In this document: piece by piece, positions 1 through 8,150 of the stretch | Layout of the letters: every line of letters begins with the position of its first letter | Numbering within the stretch: position 1 is the stretch's first letter | Source of the DNA: Bacteroidota bacterium | GTDB lineage: Bacteria; Bacteroidota; Bacteroidia; Flavobacteriales; Weeksellaceae | Direction of reading: 5' to 3' | Assembly (NCBI GenBank): GCA_023394415.1 | Contig: JAEXAR010000035.1 | Span: 62,001 to 126,000, forward strand | Length of the DNA stretch: 64,000 nt | Position numbers and translations under genes: made by a program | Notes under the pieces: model-generated | What the model saw: only the letters and a program-made list of their open reading frames with translations | Databases searched by the model: none | What the model was told of the DNA's origin: nothing

Positions 1-843
1 GAAGATGGAACCATCACAGCTTCCGGTAAAACCAACAGTTTCGGTGTCGTTGTTTTTGATAATGTATTGCCGGCAAATTATACCGTAAAAGGAAAGTTAT
101 ATGACGTTGCTTTACAAGATAATAAGATTACGAGTGATGAGTTTCAGTATTGCAAACAAAATGGAGGCGTAATACAAAAAGAGATATTGTATACAGACGA
201 TAATTTTGTACTGAAAGGAAAAGTTTTTGAATGCAACACATCCAAAACCATTGAAGGTGTAAATGTTGAGCTTTTAGATGCCACATCAAATACTAAAAAG
301 AATACGGTTTCCGGTGCTGATGGTGATTACATTTTCCACGTTAAGCAAAATGCAAATTATACCATTAAAGGTAATAAAGACGGATATTTCTCTAATGAAG
401 TTACAGTAAATACCAATAATTACGACCGTACTAAGTCTTTATTTATAAAATTTGAAGTTTGTATAGATCCTTGTGGTAAAGCTATTCGCTTAAACAATAT
501 CAATTTCAACCTTGATAAAAGTGACATTCTTCCGGCATCAGAACCAGATCTCATGTATGTTGTGAATTTAATGAAGAAAAATCCAGGAGTAAAAGTGGAA
601 CTTTCTTCTCATACAGATTCTAGAGCAAGCCATGTTTATAATCAAAAATTATCTCAGAGAAGAGCAGACTCTAGTGTAAATTACATTGTAAGCAAAGGTA
701 TTGATAGAAATCGTCTTATCTCAAGAGGTGCAGGTGAAACCGAACTTCTTAACAGATGTGCAGACAATGTTCCTTGTTCCGAAGAAGAACACCGTATTAA
801 CAGAAGAACAGAGTTCAAAATTCTTTGTGTAAACAACAACTAA
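1..843 (+). CDS. OmpA-family outer membrane protein, 5' end outside window
   Basis: The reading frame is open from base 1, so the start codon lies upstream and 280 residues are visible. Two carboxypeptidase-regulatory-like (prealbumin-fold) segments come first; the second starts near LKGKVFECNTSKTIEGVNVE and carries the DGDYIFHV core. A C-terminal OmpA/MotB peptidoglycan-binding domain follows, with SSHTDSRASHVYN, the RRADSS repeat region and GIDRNRLISRGAGE. Proteins with this order in Bacteroidota often begin with TPR or WD40-like repeats, as PorE of the type IX secretion system does; whether this one does cannot be seen. Likely role: anchoring an outer-membrane or periplasmic complex to peptidoglycan. 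The next gene starts 19 bp downstream on the same strand, so the two may share a transcript. The family is sure; the specific function is not. Confidence 0.85.
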   Translation, partial: EDGTITASGKTNSFGVVVFDNVLPANYTVKGKLYDVALQDNKITSDEFQYCKQNGGVIQKEILYTDDNFVLKGKVFECNTSKTIEGVNVELLDATSNTKKNTVSGADGDYIFHVKQNANYTIKGNKDGYFSNEVTVNTNNYDRTKSLFIKFEVCIDPCGKAIRLNNINFNLDKSDILPASEPDLMYVVNLMKKNPGVKVELSSHTDSRASHVYNQKLSQRRADSSVNYIVSKGIDRNRLISRGAGETELLNRCADNVPCSEEEHRINRRTEFKILCVNNN

Positions 844-862
844 CCAAAAAACTTTCAAAAAA

Positions 863-2161
863 ATGAAATTTGAAATAAAACATAAAATAATCGACCTCAC
901 TTTACTGATTGTTGTGAGTTGTAATAAGGAAACTTGCGATTTTATTCCGGTTTGTGAACCTCTAGGTCAAAATACACAAAACTCTGGACTTACTATTGTT
1001 ACCTATAATGCTGAAAATCCTTCAGATTTTGTAGGCGCAATATATGACACTAAAAACAATGCTTCTGCTCCTGTTGGAACAGATTGGGGAGTTGCATTGG
1101 GAAGCGCAGGGAAAATTACGAAACCCGCAGATTGGACGCTTGGTAAAATAGGTAGAGTTTTCGGAATTGCTGTAGATGATAATGAAAACATTTATCTAGC
1201 TTCTTCCGGTGTTTATAGCCACAACTTTCCAGCATTTGGATCAAATATTCCTTATCAAAATGCTAAACCTGGAAGAATTTATAAGGCTACAGCCGGAACT
1301 TACAGCACCACTGCCTTTGTAGATTTACCGGTAACTTATGCAAGTGGAGCAGGAAGTTTAAACGGTATCGGAAATATCGCCTACGATAAAGTTAATAAAC
1401 AATTATTCGCAACCAATTTGGATGATGGTAAAATTTACAGAATTTCTATGACTGGAGCGATTTTACAAACTTACGATCCTTTCACTCCAGATACAGGCGC
1501 TCCCGATATTACTACACAAGATGAGCAAATTTGGGGTATCGGTGTAAACTATGAAGAGGGAAAAGTAAAATTGTATTTTGCAAGAATTACCACTCCCGTA
1601 ACTGCTCTCGCTAATAGAAATATATATTCTTTAACCTTAAATTCAGGAGGTGTTATGCCAACTTCCGCACCGGTTTTAGAAATTGCCAATATTCCGGGAA
1701 CACTACCTGCCATTACCGATATTGAATTTTCTGGAGACACCAAAAAAATGATTTTTGCGGAAAGAAAAGAGCCTCATAATGCAATGGTTTTAAGCTATAA
1801 CAGATTGTCAAACTCTTGGGTTTCCAACACTCAATATAACGTTGGAATGAGCAATGGTAAGAACTCTGCCGGAGGCGTTGATTTTTCCTATAAAGGAGAT
1901 GATAAATCGCCAATACAAGCCTGTGATGAATTTATTTGGGCTACTGGTAATGCATTGTATAATGCACAAGGACAAGCTGTTTATGGGATGCAAGGCATCA
2001 AATACTCCGGTAATTCATTATCCACTTATTCTACAACAGATTTGTTTATAGATTATGATCAGGTTAATCCGTATGTATGGAGCTCAGCGATTGGTAAAAA
2101 TGATATTGGTGATGTAGATGTTATTGATGCTAATAATTGTTTCTGTGTTATCAAGAAATAA
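863..2161 (+). CDS. predicted beta-propeller-like lipoprotein, function unknown
   Basis: The product has 432 residues. A short hydrophobic segment ends in LLIVVSC, a plausible lipobox, and the acidic and lysine residues just after the cysteine (CNKETCDF) fit a Bacteroidota lipoprotein export signal. The body has repeated blade-like stretches (FGIAVDDNENIYLASS, IAYDKVNKQLFATNLDDGKIYRI, TDIEFSGDTKKMIFAE) typical of NHL or SMP-30-like propellers, but I cannot assign an enzyme. It ends in an unusual Cys-Phe-Cys motif. It lies 19 bp after the OmpA-family gene and a strong terminator follows, so it is probably the last gene of that unit. No T9SS sorting domain is present, which agrees with lipid anchoring. 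Confidence 0.75.
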   Translation: MKFEIKHKIIDLTLLIVVSCNKETCDFIPVCEPLGQNTQNSGLTIVTYNAENPSDFVGAIYDTKNNASAPVGTDWGVALGSAGKITKPADWTLGKIGRVFGIAVDDNENIYLASSGVYSHNFPAFGSNIPYQNAKPGRIYKATAGTYSTTAFVDLPVTYASGAGSLNGIGNIAYDKVNKQLFATNLDDGKIYRISMTGAILQTYDPFTPDTGAPDITTQDEQIWGIGVNYEEGKVKLYFARITTPVTALANRNIYSLTLNSGGVMPTSAPVLEIANIPGTLPAITDIEFSGDTKKMIFAERKEPHNAMVLSYNRLSNSWVSNTQYNVGMSNGKNSAGGVDFSYKGDDKSPIQACDEFIWATGNALYNAQGQAVYGMQGIKYSGNSLSTYSTTDLFIDYDQVNPYVWSSAIGKNDIGDVDVIDANNCFCVIKK

Positions 2162-2176
2162 ATTTTTCAATTTGAT

Positions 2177-2210
2177 AAAGGCTTAGAAATTTTAAGCCTT
2201 TATTTTTTTT
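2177..2210 (+). terminator. rho-independent terminator after the lipoprotein gene
   Basis: A 9-bp stem, AAAGGCTTA (2177-2185) with TAAGCCTTT (2193-2201), has a 7-nt loop and runs into a T-tract to 2210. The T-tract overlaps the stop codon of the convergent TonB receptor gene (2209-2211). Confidence 0.85.
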
Positions 2211-4350
2211 AAAAACGATATTTTAAATTCAATCCGCCAAAAAAATACGCTTTTTTAGGTCCCGGCGTAATGTCTGTCGCTACATTTGAAGGATATTGAG
2301 AATCGGGATCATTATCGCCAACATTGTTTCCTAAAAAGAGAAAAGTGTAATTAATTTGGTTGGTTAAATTATTCCCCAAAACAAAAGCATCCAAATCAAA
2401 CTTTCCGAATGTTTTTTTATAACCCAATTTCGAATTTAAGTGATGGAATCCTTTTACTTCATTAGTATTACCAAAATCAGAATACACATTACCTAAATAA
2501 TTGAATGTATTGAAAAGATAGAATCCTGAATGTGTCATAAAATCAAGCCCTAAAGAAAATTTGTTTTTTGGAACACCAATTACCGATTTTCCGGAATAAT
2601 CCTGTAACGAACCTCCCAAAACTGTTTTAAAATCTGAATATTTAAAGTTGTAATGCGCAAAATTGAAGTAAGGCTCTACCCTTTTGAAAAAGCCTGAACC
2701 GAAGTTTTCAACATAACCTAAACTGATTTCAAAACCTTTATTGTGTTGGTTTCCTGTGTTTGACCAATAAGAATAAGTTCCTGTGGAAAGCTGTGTGAGT
2801 TTATCATTAATTTTCATATCAAACAAAGAAATTTGATAATCGAATTTTGTATTGAAAAGCAACCCTTGAGCTGATAAATCCCACATTTTGGCACGTTCGG
2901 TTTTCAAATTATCATTGGCTGATGAAGTTCCCGAAACAAATGCAGTTGCAGCAGTTGGTGCATTAAACCCTTCACTATAGCTCAGATTAAAAACGTGGGT
3001 TTTGTAGGTTTTTTGTAAAGCGAAATGCGGCGCATAATTCGGCTTAAAATCTTTTTCAAACGATTGGTCCTTGTAATTGCTTACAGCACCGGGAACAGCA
3101 AGCAAATCCACTCTGTCATAGCCCAATTTATTGAAACTTACTCCTGCGAGAAAACTCATTTTCCAAGGTTGATAAGTTAAACGATTAACAGCGAAAATTG
3201 AGGTTGCAAAATTATTGTATTTGAAATAGGTATTTTTATTCATAGGACGCACCTCATCAGGAACATTCGGATTGGTTCCTGTGAATCTGTAGTTTGATGT
3301 TAATGCTTTTGTGATAAGATGTTCCGCACCAAATTCAAGGTTATTTTTGAAGTTTTCATTTAAATTTTTATCAAAAATAAAAGCGGTTCTAACACCATAA
3401 GTTGGTGACATTGTATTTTCATAAGCTCCCGCAGCTTTTCTGTCTACCTCAAGATTTCCGTAGAAAATATTTGTTTTATTGTCAAGTTTCGGCAGTATTT
3501 TCAACTGATGCCCTACTGAAAAACGACTAGAAATAAAATGGTTTCCTGCATTTCTTCTGGTATAGGCCAAGTTTCCGTTGTCAATTCCTGCATAATAATC
3601 GGCATACGAAATTTGTCCGGGAACACCTTCTTTGGAATTATTGTGTGCTGCGTAAACCTCAAGATTTTGTTTTTCATTCAGTTTGAAATTTCCTAGAAAT
3701 GTGTAATTGTTTCGGTTGCTGGTTCCACGCGGACGATAGCCATCACTTTCAAAATGATTATAATTAAAGATAACCGAAGATTTATCTGAAATTGCATCTA
3801 TTCTTGTTGCAGACTGAAGTGTTTTGAAAGAACCACCCATCAAATTTTGGGACAAAAAAGTACCTTTTTCGGAATTTGGTTTGATATAAAATCTTAAAGT
3901 TCCACCAACACCTCCACCATAAAGCGTGGATGCAGGTCCTTTAATTACATCAATATGATTAATAAGAGAAAAATCAATATCCTCTAAAATGGTAACGCCA
4001 TCAGCGTTGGTTAACGGAAAATTGTTATGGTACATTTTCACGCCCCAGTTGTTGAATTTTTGGTCATTACCATAACCTCTCACGACAATTCTTTGTCCAC
4101 CAACTGTTGTTCTTTTATCAACCTGAACACCGGAAAGCGTCCCCAAACTTTGCTCAATAAAGTTATTGGTATTTCTATTCAATTCATATTGAGAAACAAT
4201 TTCTGTGCTTTGCCCGTGTTTCTTAAATTCTGAGATTTCTTTTTTGATTTTGGTTCTTCCCTGTATAACAATACTGTCTATTTGAACTTCTTTCTCCTGA
4301 GCATTACAAACAACACTCGAAAAAAGAATAGCAAAAAGTAATTTTTTCAT
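2209..4350 (-). CDS. TonB-dependent outer membrane receptor
   Basis: The product has 713 residues, a usual length for a siderophore or metal-complex receptor. The signal peptide is MKKLLFAILFSSVVCNAQ. A plug domain follows, with a TonB-box-like IDSIVIQG, the QSLGTLSGVQV and VRGYGNDQKFNNWGVK segments, and the plug signature IDVIKGPASTLYGGGVGG. The rest is a 22-strand-type barrel ending in an aromatic residue (KYRF), as outer-membrane barrels do. No SusC-type carboxypeptidase-regulatory domain precedes the plug and no SusD partner is adjacent, so iron, heme or another metal chelate is more likely than glycan; the substrate is not determinable. It is transcribed after its own upstream terminator and so is probably monocistronic. 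Confidence 0.92.
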   Translation of the reverse strand: MKKLLFAILFSSVVCNAQEKEVQIDSIVIQGRTKIKKEISEFKKHGQSTEIVSQYELNRNTNNFIEQSLGTLSGVQVDKRTTVGGQRIVVRGYGNDQKFNNWGVKMYHNNFPLTNADGVTILEDIDFSLINHIDVIKGPASTLYGGGVGGTLRFYIKPNSEKGTFLSQNLMGGSFKTLQSATRIDAISDKSSVIFNYNHFESDGYRPRGTSNRNNYTFLGNFKLNEKQNLEVYAAHNNSKEGVPGQISYADYYAGIDNGNLAYTRRNAGNHFISSRFSVGHQLKILPKLDNKTNIFYGNLEVDRKAAGAYENTMSPTYGVRTAFIFDKNLNENFKNNLEFGAEHLITKALTSNYRFTGTNPNVPDEVRPMNKNTYFKYNNFATSIFAVNRLTYQPWKMSFLAGVSFNKLGYDRVDLLAVPGAVSNYKDQSFEKDFKPNYAPHFALQKTYKTHVFNLSYSEGFNAPTAATAFVSGTSSANDNLKTERAKMWDLSAQGLLFNTKFDYQISLFDMKINDKLTQLSTGTYSYWSNTGNQHNKGFEISLGYVENFGSGFFKRVEPYFNFAHYNFKYSDFKTVLGGSLQDYSGKSVIGVPKNKFSLGLDFMTHSGFYLFNTFNYLGNVYSDFGNTNEVKGFHHLNSKLGYKKTFGKFDLDAFVLGNNLTNQINYTFLFLGNNVGDNDPDSQYPSNVATDITPGPKKAYFFGGLNLKYRF

Positions 4351-4380
4351 AGTTATTAATAGTGTGAAATAAATTCAACA

Positions 4381-4407
4381 AAAAAAGTGAGTAAATATAC
4401 TCACTTT
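4381..4407 (-). terminator. terminator between the small exported protein and the TonB receptor
   Basis: A perfect 10-bp stem, AAAGTGAGTA (4384-4393) with TACTCACTTT (4398-4407), has a 4-nt loop; on the minus strand it is followed by a run of T. It lies directly after the stop of the 4410-4880 gene. Confidence 0.85.
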
Positions 4408-4409
4408 AT

Positions 4410-4880
4410 TTATTGAATTAAGGCTTCTCCTACTTTAGTTTTCTGCCTATATTCCCATTTTTTAAGGGCAAAAGTTTTTATTTTTCCTGTTTTTTTGATT
4501 TTGTATTCCAGAAAAATTAGATCTCCTTCAACTTGTTTTGTACTTTCAGGTTTAGGTTGTATTCCTTCAATATTGATTTCGTTTTCAAATCTTGGATCTG
4601 TAGTTATAGCCTTCAAATGGTATACATCACCGGAAACTGTGGTATTCAGTTTATATTTAATGCCATTCACCAAAAGATTGGTAAACTCAATAGAATTTGA
4701 TTTATCAAGTTTTAGTTCCACTTCATATACCTTGCCTTTCACTCCTTTTACTCCTCCATTCCATTGGTGATAAGTATTTTTTAGTATACTAAATCCCGGA
4801 CCACAGTATTTATTTGTAAAGGCCAACGACAAAATTGATATCGCAAAAACAAAAAGACCTAAAAACTTTTTATGTACCAT
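4410..4880 (-). CDS. small exported protein of unknown function
   Basis: The product has 156 residues. The N-terminal hydrophobic stretch (FLGLFVFAISILSLAF) is a signal peptide or anchor, followed by about 130 residues predicted to be mostly beta strand and rich in Lys and Thr (VKGKVYEVELKLDK, INGIKYKLNTTVSG-like stretches). I recognise no family. Its ATG begins one base after the stop codon of the large T9SS propeller gene upstream, so the two are almost certainly translationally coupled and co-transcribed. The terminator at 4381-4407 ends the pair. The coupling suggests a role linked to the exported propeller protein, but nothing in the sequence shows what it is. Confidence 0.7.
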   Translation of the reverse strand: MVHKKFLGLFVFAISILSLAFTNKYCGPGFSILKNTYHQWNGGVKGVKGKVYEVELKLDKSNSIEFTNLLVNGIKYKLNTTVSGDVYHLKAITTDPRFENEINIEGIQPKPESTKQVEGDLIFLEYKIKKTGKIKTFALKKWEYRQKTKVGEALIQ

Positions 4881-4881
4881 A

Positions 4882-7656
4882 TTACCTCACTAATATCGAA
4901 GAGGTAACAACTTTTGTTCCATCAGATTCAGCAGTCAAAATATAAGCTCCTTTAGGCAAATTGTGATTGATAGCTTCATCTGCCATTACACTATTTTTCT
5001 TGTAAACTAACTTTCCTGAAGCATCAAAAATGGTAACATCAACTTTTTTGAATTTAGAAGTATCAAATTTTATATATACCTCACCTCTAGTTGGATTTGG
5101 ATACACTAAGCTTCTGTTTTTATGATTATGATCTGTTGTTGAAAGCACAGTAGCATTTGAAGCAGTGAAAGCTCCTCTACCATAAGTTGTAGCCAAAACG
5201 GTTTTTGTAGAAGGTCTGTAATCCAAATTAGTAACTCTTACATTAGGAAGACCTCCGCTGTAAGCAGACCAAGTAGGTGAAGCATCTTGGAAGTTTGTAG
5301 TACCCCAAACACCAACTTCAGTACCTAAAATAACTTCGTTATTATCTTCCGGATTCATCAAAGCAGTCCTTATCGGCATATCTGGTAAATTACTTTCTTT
5401 AGATACCCACGTTGTACCTCCATCCGTAGTGTGATAAATACTTACAATATTATAATTGGATAGGGTTACGATTATTTCATTTCCATTATTTCCAAACTGT
5501 ATGTCTGATACAGAACCTGTGAAAGGTGTTGTAAGCTGTGTAACGACAGGTGTAGTATCTGCATTAGTAATTTTATATAAATTCCCATTCTCCATACCAA
5601 CAAAAACTGTTGAAGATGATAGATCGTAAGGAGAAACACTTAAAAACGAAACATCACTGGCTGAAGTACCAAGACTAATAGTAGACTTATCCAAAACTAA
5701 AGGATTCGATTTTAGTCCTTTAACGCGGTTAAGTAATATTTGATTGGTACCAAGTTTAGTTCTGTAAGAGTAGAATACATCCAAATTACGATCTAAAACC
5801 GCTTCATTAATAAAGTGTCCTAAATCATTGTCCGGTGCTGTGAACATCCCTTGATATTGGTTTGTAGCAATTGCGTAAATGTAGTGATTATTATTAACGT
5901 AACTATTAATTTGGTAAGCTTCCTCATCATCATAATCACAAAATGCACCATCGCCACTAGAGTACATAGTTGAGGTATAAAAATTATTCGCTAGAGGAGC
6001 TCCATATAACATTTGAGTACCATTATCCTGAGCTCCCAACAACATCTCCTCATTAGCAGGAGTTGTAATAGGATTCAATTTACCCGTGTAAAATTGAGTG
6101 GTATTATATCTTGTATTTCTAGCACTGATAGTGGTACCCATAGCAAAATTGCTTTTATCGGAAGTAAAGTAAACTCCTCCATCATTACCAAAAGCTATTT
6201 GATTTGCATTTCGAGGATTAAAAACAATAGCGTGATGATCTGCATGTACTAGACTTACCTGCAAAGTTGCCATCGCATTATTATTAGACCATTTAGAAAT
6301 TTGTGTCCAAGTATCTGCAGAATTGTTAGATTTATACAAATCAATACCTCCAACGTATACTTCTGCATCATTCAAAGGATCGGTAGTAATAACCAAATCG
6401 TAAAAACTTTGCCCTCTGGTAAAGTCATTATCCGGAATTGTAGTATCAGTTGGATTAGGAAGTGTCATTGTCGTGCCGGTAACATTAGTACCAGTCCAAG
6501 TTGTACCACCGTCTGTAGTTCTTATAATTCTTACAGGTTCACCCGCACCCGAATTGCCCTGCAATAAGCCATATGCTTTTGATGCATTTTGTTTCGACAA
6601 CGCAATTTGTACACGTGATCCTGGTAATGTTGCATCATACACTGTGGTAAAAGTGACTCCATCACTGGATTTTAAGATTTTACCACCGGAAGTTGTTCCT
6701 CCGAACATTGAATTACGTGTAGATACCCAAACAGAATTATCAGCCCCAATTTCGATCTGTTGAATCGAATAACCAATAAAATTTGCTTCAGGTAATGATA
6801 GAGAAGCTACTTTGGTAAAGTTAGTACCATCGGTAGATTTGTATAATCCTGCATTGTATAAACCGTGAAGTCCCTCATTGTAACCTCCGCTAACACCTGC
6901 ATACACTTCCGACACACCATTATTATTTCTTACTTTAATATCATTAATATAATAATTACCTCTTCTAATATTTTGTGAATTATAAGAAGGTGTAATTGTA
7001 AAAATTTGTGACCAAGTAGTACCTCCGTTTACGGATTTCCAAATTCCTGATCCCACATTGTCACCAGTAGAAGATTCTCCGGTACCTACATATATTACCT
7101 GCGGATTATTTGGATCGGAAGCTATACTAACAACTGAAGTATTAGACCAATTATCACCAATTGGAGTCCATTGGCTTGTAGCATTTGTAATATCATTATT
7201 TACCCAAAGTCCACCGGAAACTCCACCGGCAAAAACTCTTTTTCCTGTAGCATCATTAGGATCAAACAAGATAGCTCTAGTTCTACCACCAACACTGTAG
7301 GGACCTCTTTCTGTCCAAACCGGATTTACTAGTCTTGAAGTGCTGTTAGCTACTTTTGGAACTGGCAACAGCTTCATATCAGATAATGGTTTAAACTTTT
7401 CTGCAACAATATCCTTATTGATTTGGATTAAATTCTGTGTTAATACCGTTCCCGTTACAGGATCTAAGGTTCTAATAAAATCTCTAAGATTGTACTCTCT
7501 GGGAGGTATTTGACCTGTAGATTTTAATTTATTAGTTTCGATGGAGAATTTATCTTGATTCTCTTGTAATTTCTGTCTAATTTCTAATTCTGCCTGTGCA
7601 TTGATAATGATTGGCAATCCAAAAGCCAATGCCACTAAAAAGGAGTTTTTGGTCAT
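4882..7656 (-). CDS. T9SS-exported VPS10/BNR-type beta-propeller protein
   Basis: The product has 924 residues. A signal peptide (SFLVALAFGLPIIINAQA) and a helical propeptide-like region of about 90 residues come first. A long propeller carries many Asp-box motifs (SVNGGTTWS, STDGTNFTK, SSDGVTFTT, TTDGGTTWTG, TTDGGTTWVS), the fold of sortilin/VPS10 and sialidase-like proteins. The last 75 residues form a type A T9SS sorting domain: YPNPTRGEVYIKF, DASGKLVYKK, LPKGAYILTA and a terminal VTSSILVR. Expected location is the cell surface or medium after cleavage of that tail. Asp-boxes are structural, and I see no sialidase catalytic signature, so glycosidase activity should not be assumed. It is coupled to the small gene at 4410-4880. 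Confidence 0.9.
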   Translation of the reverse strand: MTKNSFLVALAFGLPIIINAQAELEIRQKLQENQDKFSIETNKLKSTGQIPPREYNLRDFIRTLDPVTGTVLTQNLIQINKDIVAEKFKPLSDMKLLPVPKVANSTSRLVNPVWTERGPYSVGGRTRAILFDPNDATGKRVFAGGVSGGLWVNNDITNATSQWTPIGDNWSNTSVVSIASDPNNPQVIYVGTGESSTGDNVGSGIWKSVNGGTTWSQIFTITPSYNSQNIRRGNYYINDIKVRNNNGVSEVYAGVSGGYNEGLHGLYNAGLYKSTDGTNFTKVASLSLPEANFIGYSIQQIEIGADNSVWVSTRNSMFGGTTSGGKILKSSDGVTFTTVYDATLPGSRVQIALSKQNASKAYGLLQGNSGAGEPVRIIRTTDGGTTWTGTNVTGTTMTLPNPTDTTIPDNDFTRGQSFYDLVITTDPLNDAEVYVGGIDLYKSNNSADTWTQISKWSNNNAMATLQVSLVHADHHAIVFNPRNANQIAFGNDGGVYFTSDKSNFAMGTTISARNTRYNTTQFYTGKLNPITTPANEEMLLGAQDNGTQMLYGAPLANNFYTSTMYSSGDGAFCDYDDEEAYQINSYVNNNHYIYAIATNQYQGMFTAPDNDLGHFINEAVLDRNLDVFYSYRTKLGTNQILLNRVKGLKSNPLVLDKSTISLGTSASDVSFLSVSPYDLSSSTVFVGMENGNLYKITNADTTPVVTQLTTPFTGSVSDIQFGNNGNEIIVTLSNYNIVSIYHTTDGGTTWVSKESNLPDMPIRTALMNPEDNNEVILGTEVGVWGTTNFQDASPTWSAYSGGLPNVRVTNLDYRPSTKTVLATTYGRGAFTASNATVLSTTDHNHKNRSLVYPNPTRGEVYIKFDTSKFKKVDVTIFDASGKLVYKKNSVMADEAINHNLPKGAYILTAESDGTKVVTSSILVR

Positions 7657-7680
7657 ATTTGATTAATTTATACGAAAGTA

Positions 7681-7721
7681 AAAAAAAGAATCTCATGATG
7701 ATCATGAAACTCCTTTTTTTT
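7681..7721 (-). terminator. terminator at the end of the rpoBC-DUF3467 unit
   Basis: An imperfect dyad centres on TCATGATGATCATGA, with outer A and T tracts. On the minus strand it reads as a long stem ending in eight T, just after the DUF3467 stop at 7736. Confidence 0.75.
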
Positions 7722-7735
7722 AATAACTTATTTTA

Positions 7736-8044
7736 TTAAGCCTGTACGTTATTGTTTTGTCCAATTACGAAAGGTTCAACTTCTTTGATTTCACCAAACT
7801 GCTGCTCGTAGTTTGCAATGTTTTGCTGAAGCGCTGTAAGAACTCTTTTGGCATGCAATGGAGCCAAGATTACTCTTGATCTTACGTTAGCTTGCTGTAC
7901 ACCTGGCATTAGTTGGATGAAATCTAAAACGAATTCTGATGGTGAGTGGTTTACCAATGCAAGGTTGCAATATACACCTGCAGCTACCATTTCGTTTAGG
8001 TTAATGTTAATGTTTCCGTCTTGTGGATTTTGGTTGTTGTCCAT
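7736..8044 (-). CDS. DUF3467 domain protein
   Basis: The product has 102 residues and matches the DUF3467 family I know from Bacteroidota, where it commonly follows rpoC. An acidic and Asn-rich start leads to the conserved core (YCNLALVNHSPSEFVLDFIQ, then PGVQQANVRSRVILAPLHAK). It has no signal peptide, so it is cytoplasmic. It is the last gene of the rpoB-rpoC unit; the gap to rpoC (8045-8150) is filled by a heptad-repeat array that can fold into a hairpin. Its biochemical role is not known to me. Confidence 0.9.
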   Translation of the reverse strand: MDNNQNPQDGNININLNEMVAAGVYCNLALVNHSPSEFVLDFIQLMPGVQQANVRSRVILAPLHAKRVLTALQQNIANYEQQFGEIKEVEPFVIGQNNNVQA

Positions 8045-8056
8045 TTTTCTTTATTT

Positions 8057-8147
8057 AATTTTAAATTATAAATTTTAGATTTTAAATTATAAGACTTTAG
8101 ACTATAGGTTTCAAAAATTTAAAACCTATAATCTAAAATCTATAATT
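8057..8147. repeat. degenerate 7-bp-period array between rpoC and DUF3467
   Basis: Thirteen consecutive heptads can be laid out with a strict 7-bp period: AATTTTA, AATTATA, AATTTTA, GATTTTA, AATTATA, AGACTTT, AGACTAT, AGGTTTC, AAAAATT, TAAAACC, TATAATC, TAAAATC, TATAATT. The later heptads are partly complementary to the earlier ones: 8096-8111 pairs with 8122-8137 at 15 of 16 positions, so a transcript would form a long A/U hairpin between rpoC and DUF3467. Confidence 0.7.
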
Positions 8148-8150
8148 GCT

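Noticed and set aside
4882..7656. Sialidase annotation for the Asp-box protein
   Set aside because: Asp-boxes are structural and the sialidase catalytic Arg triad and FRIP motif were not seen.
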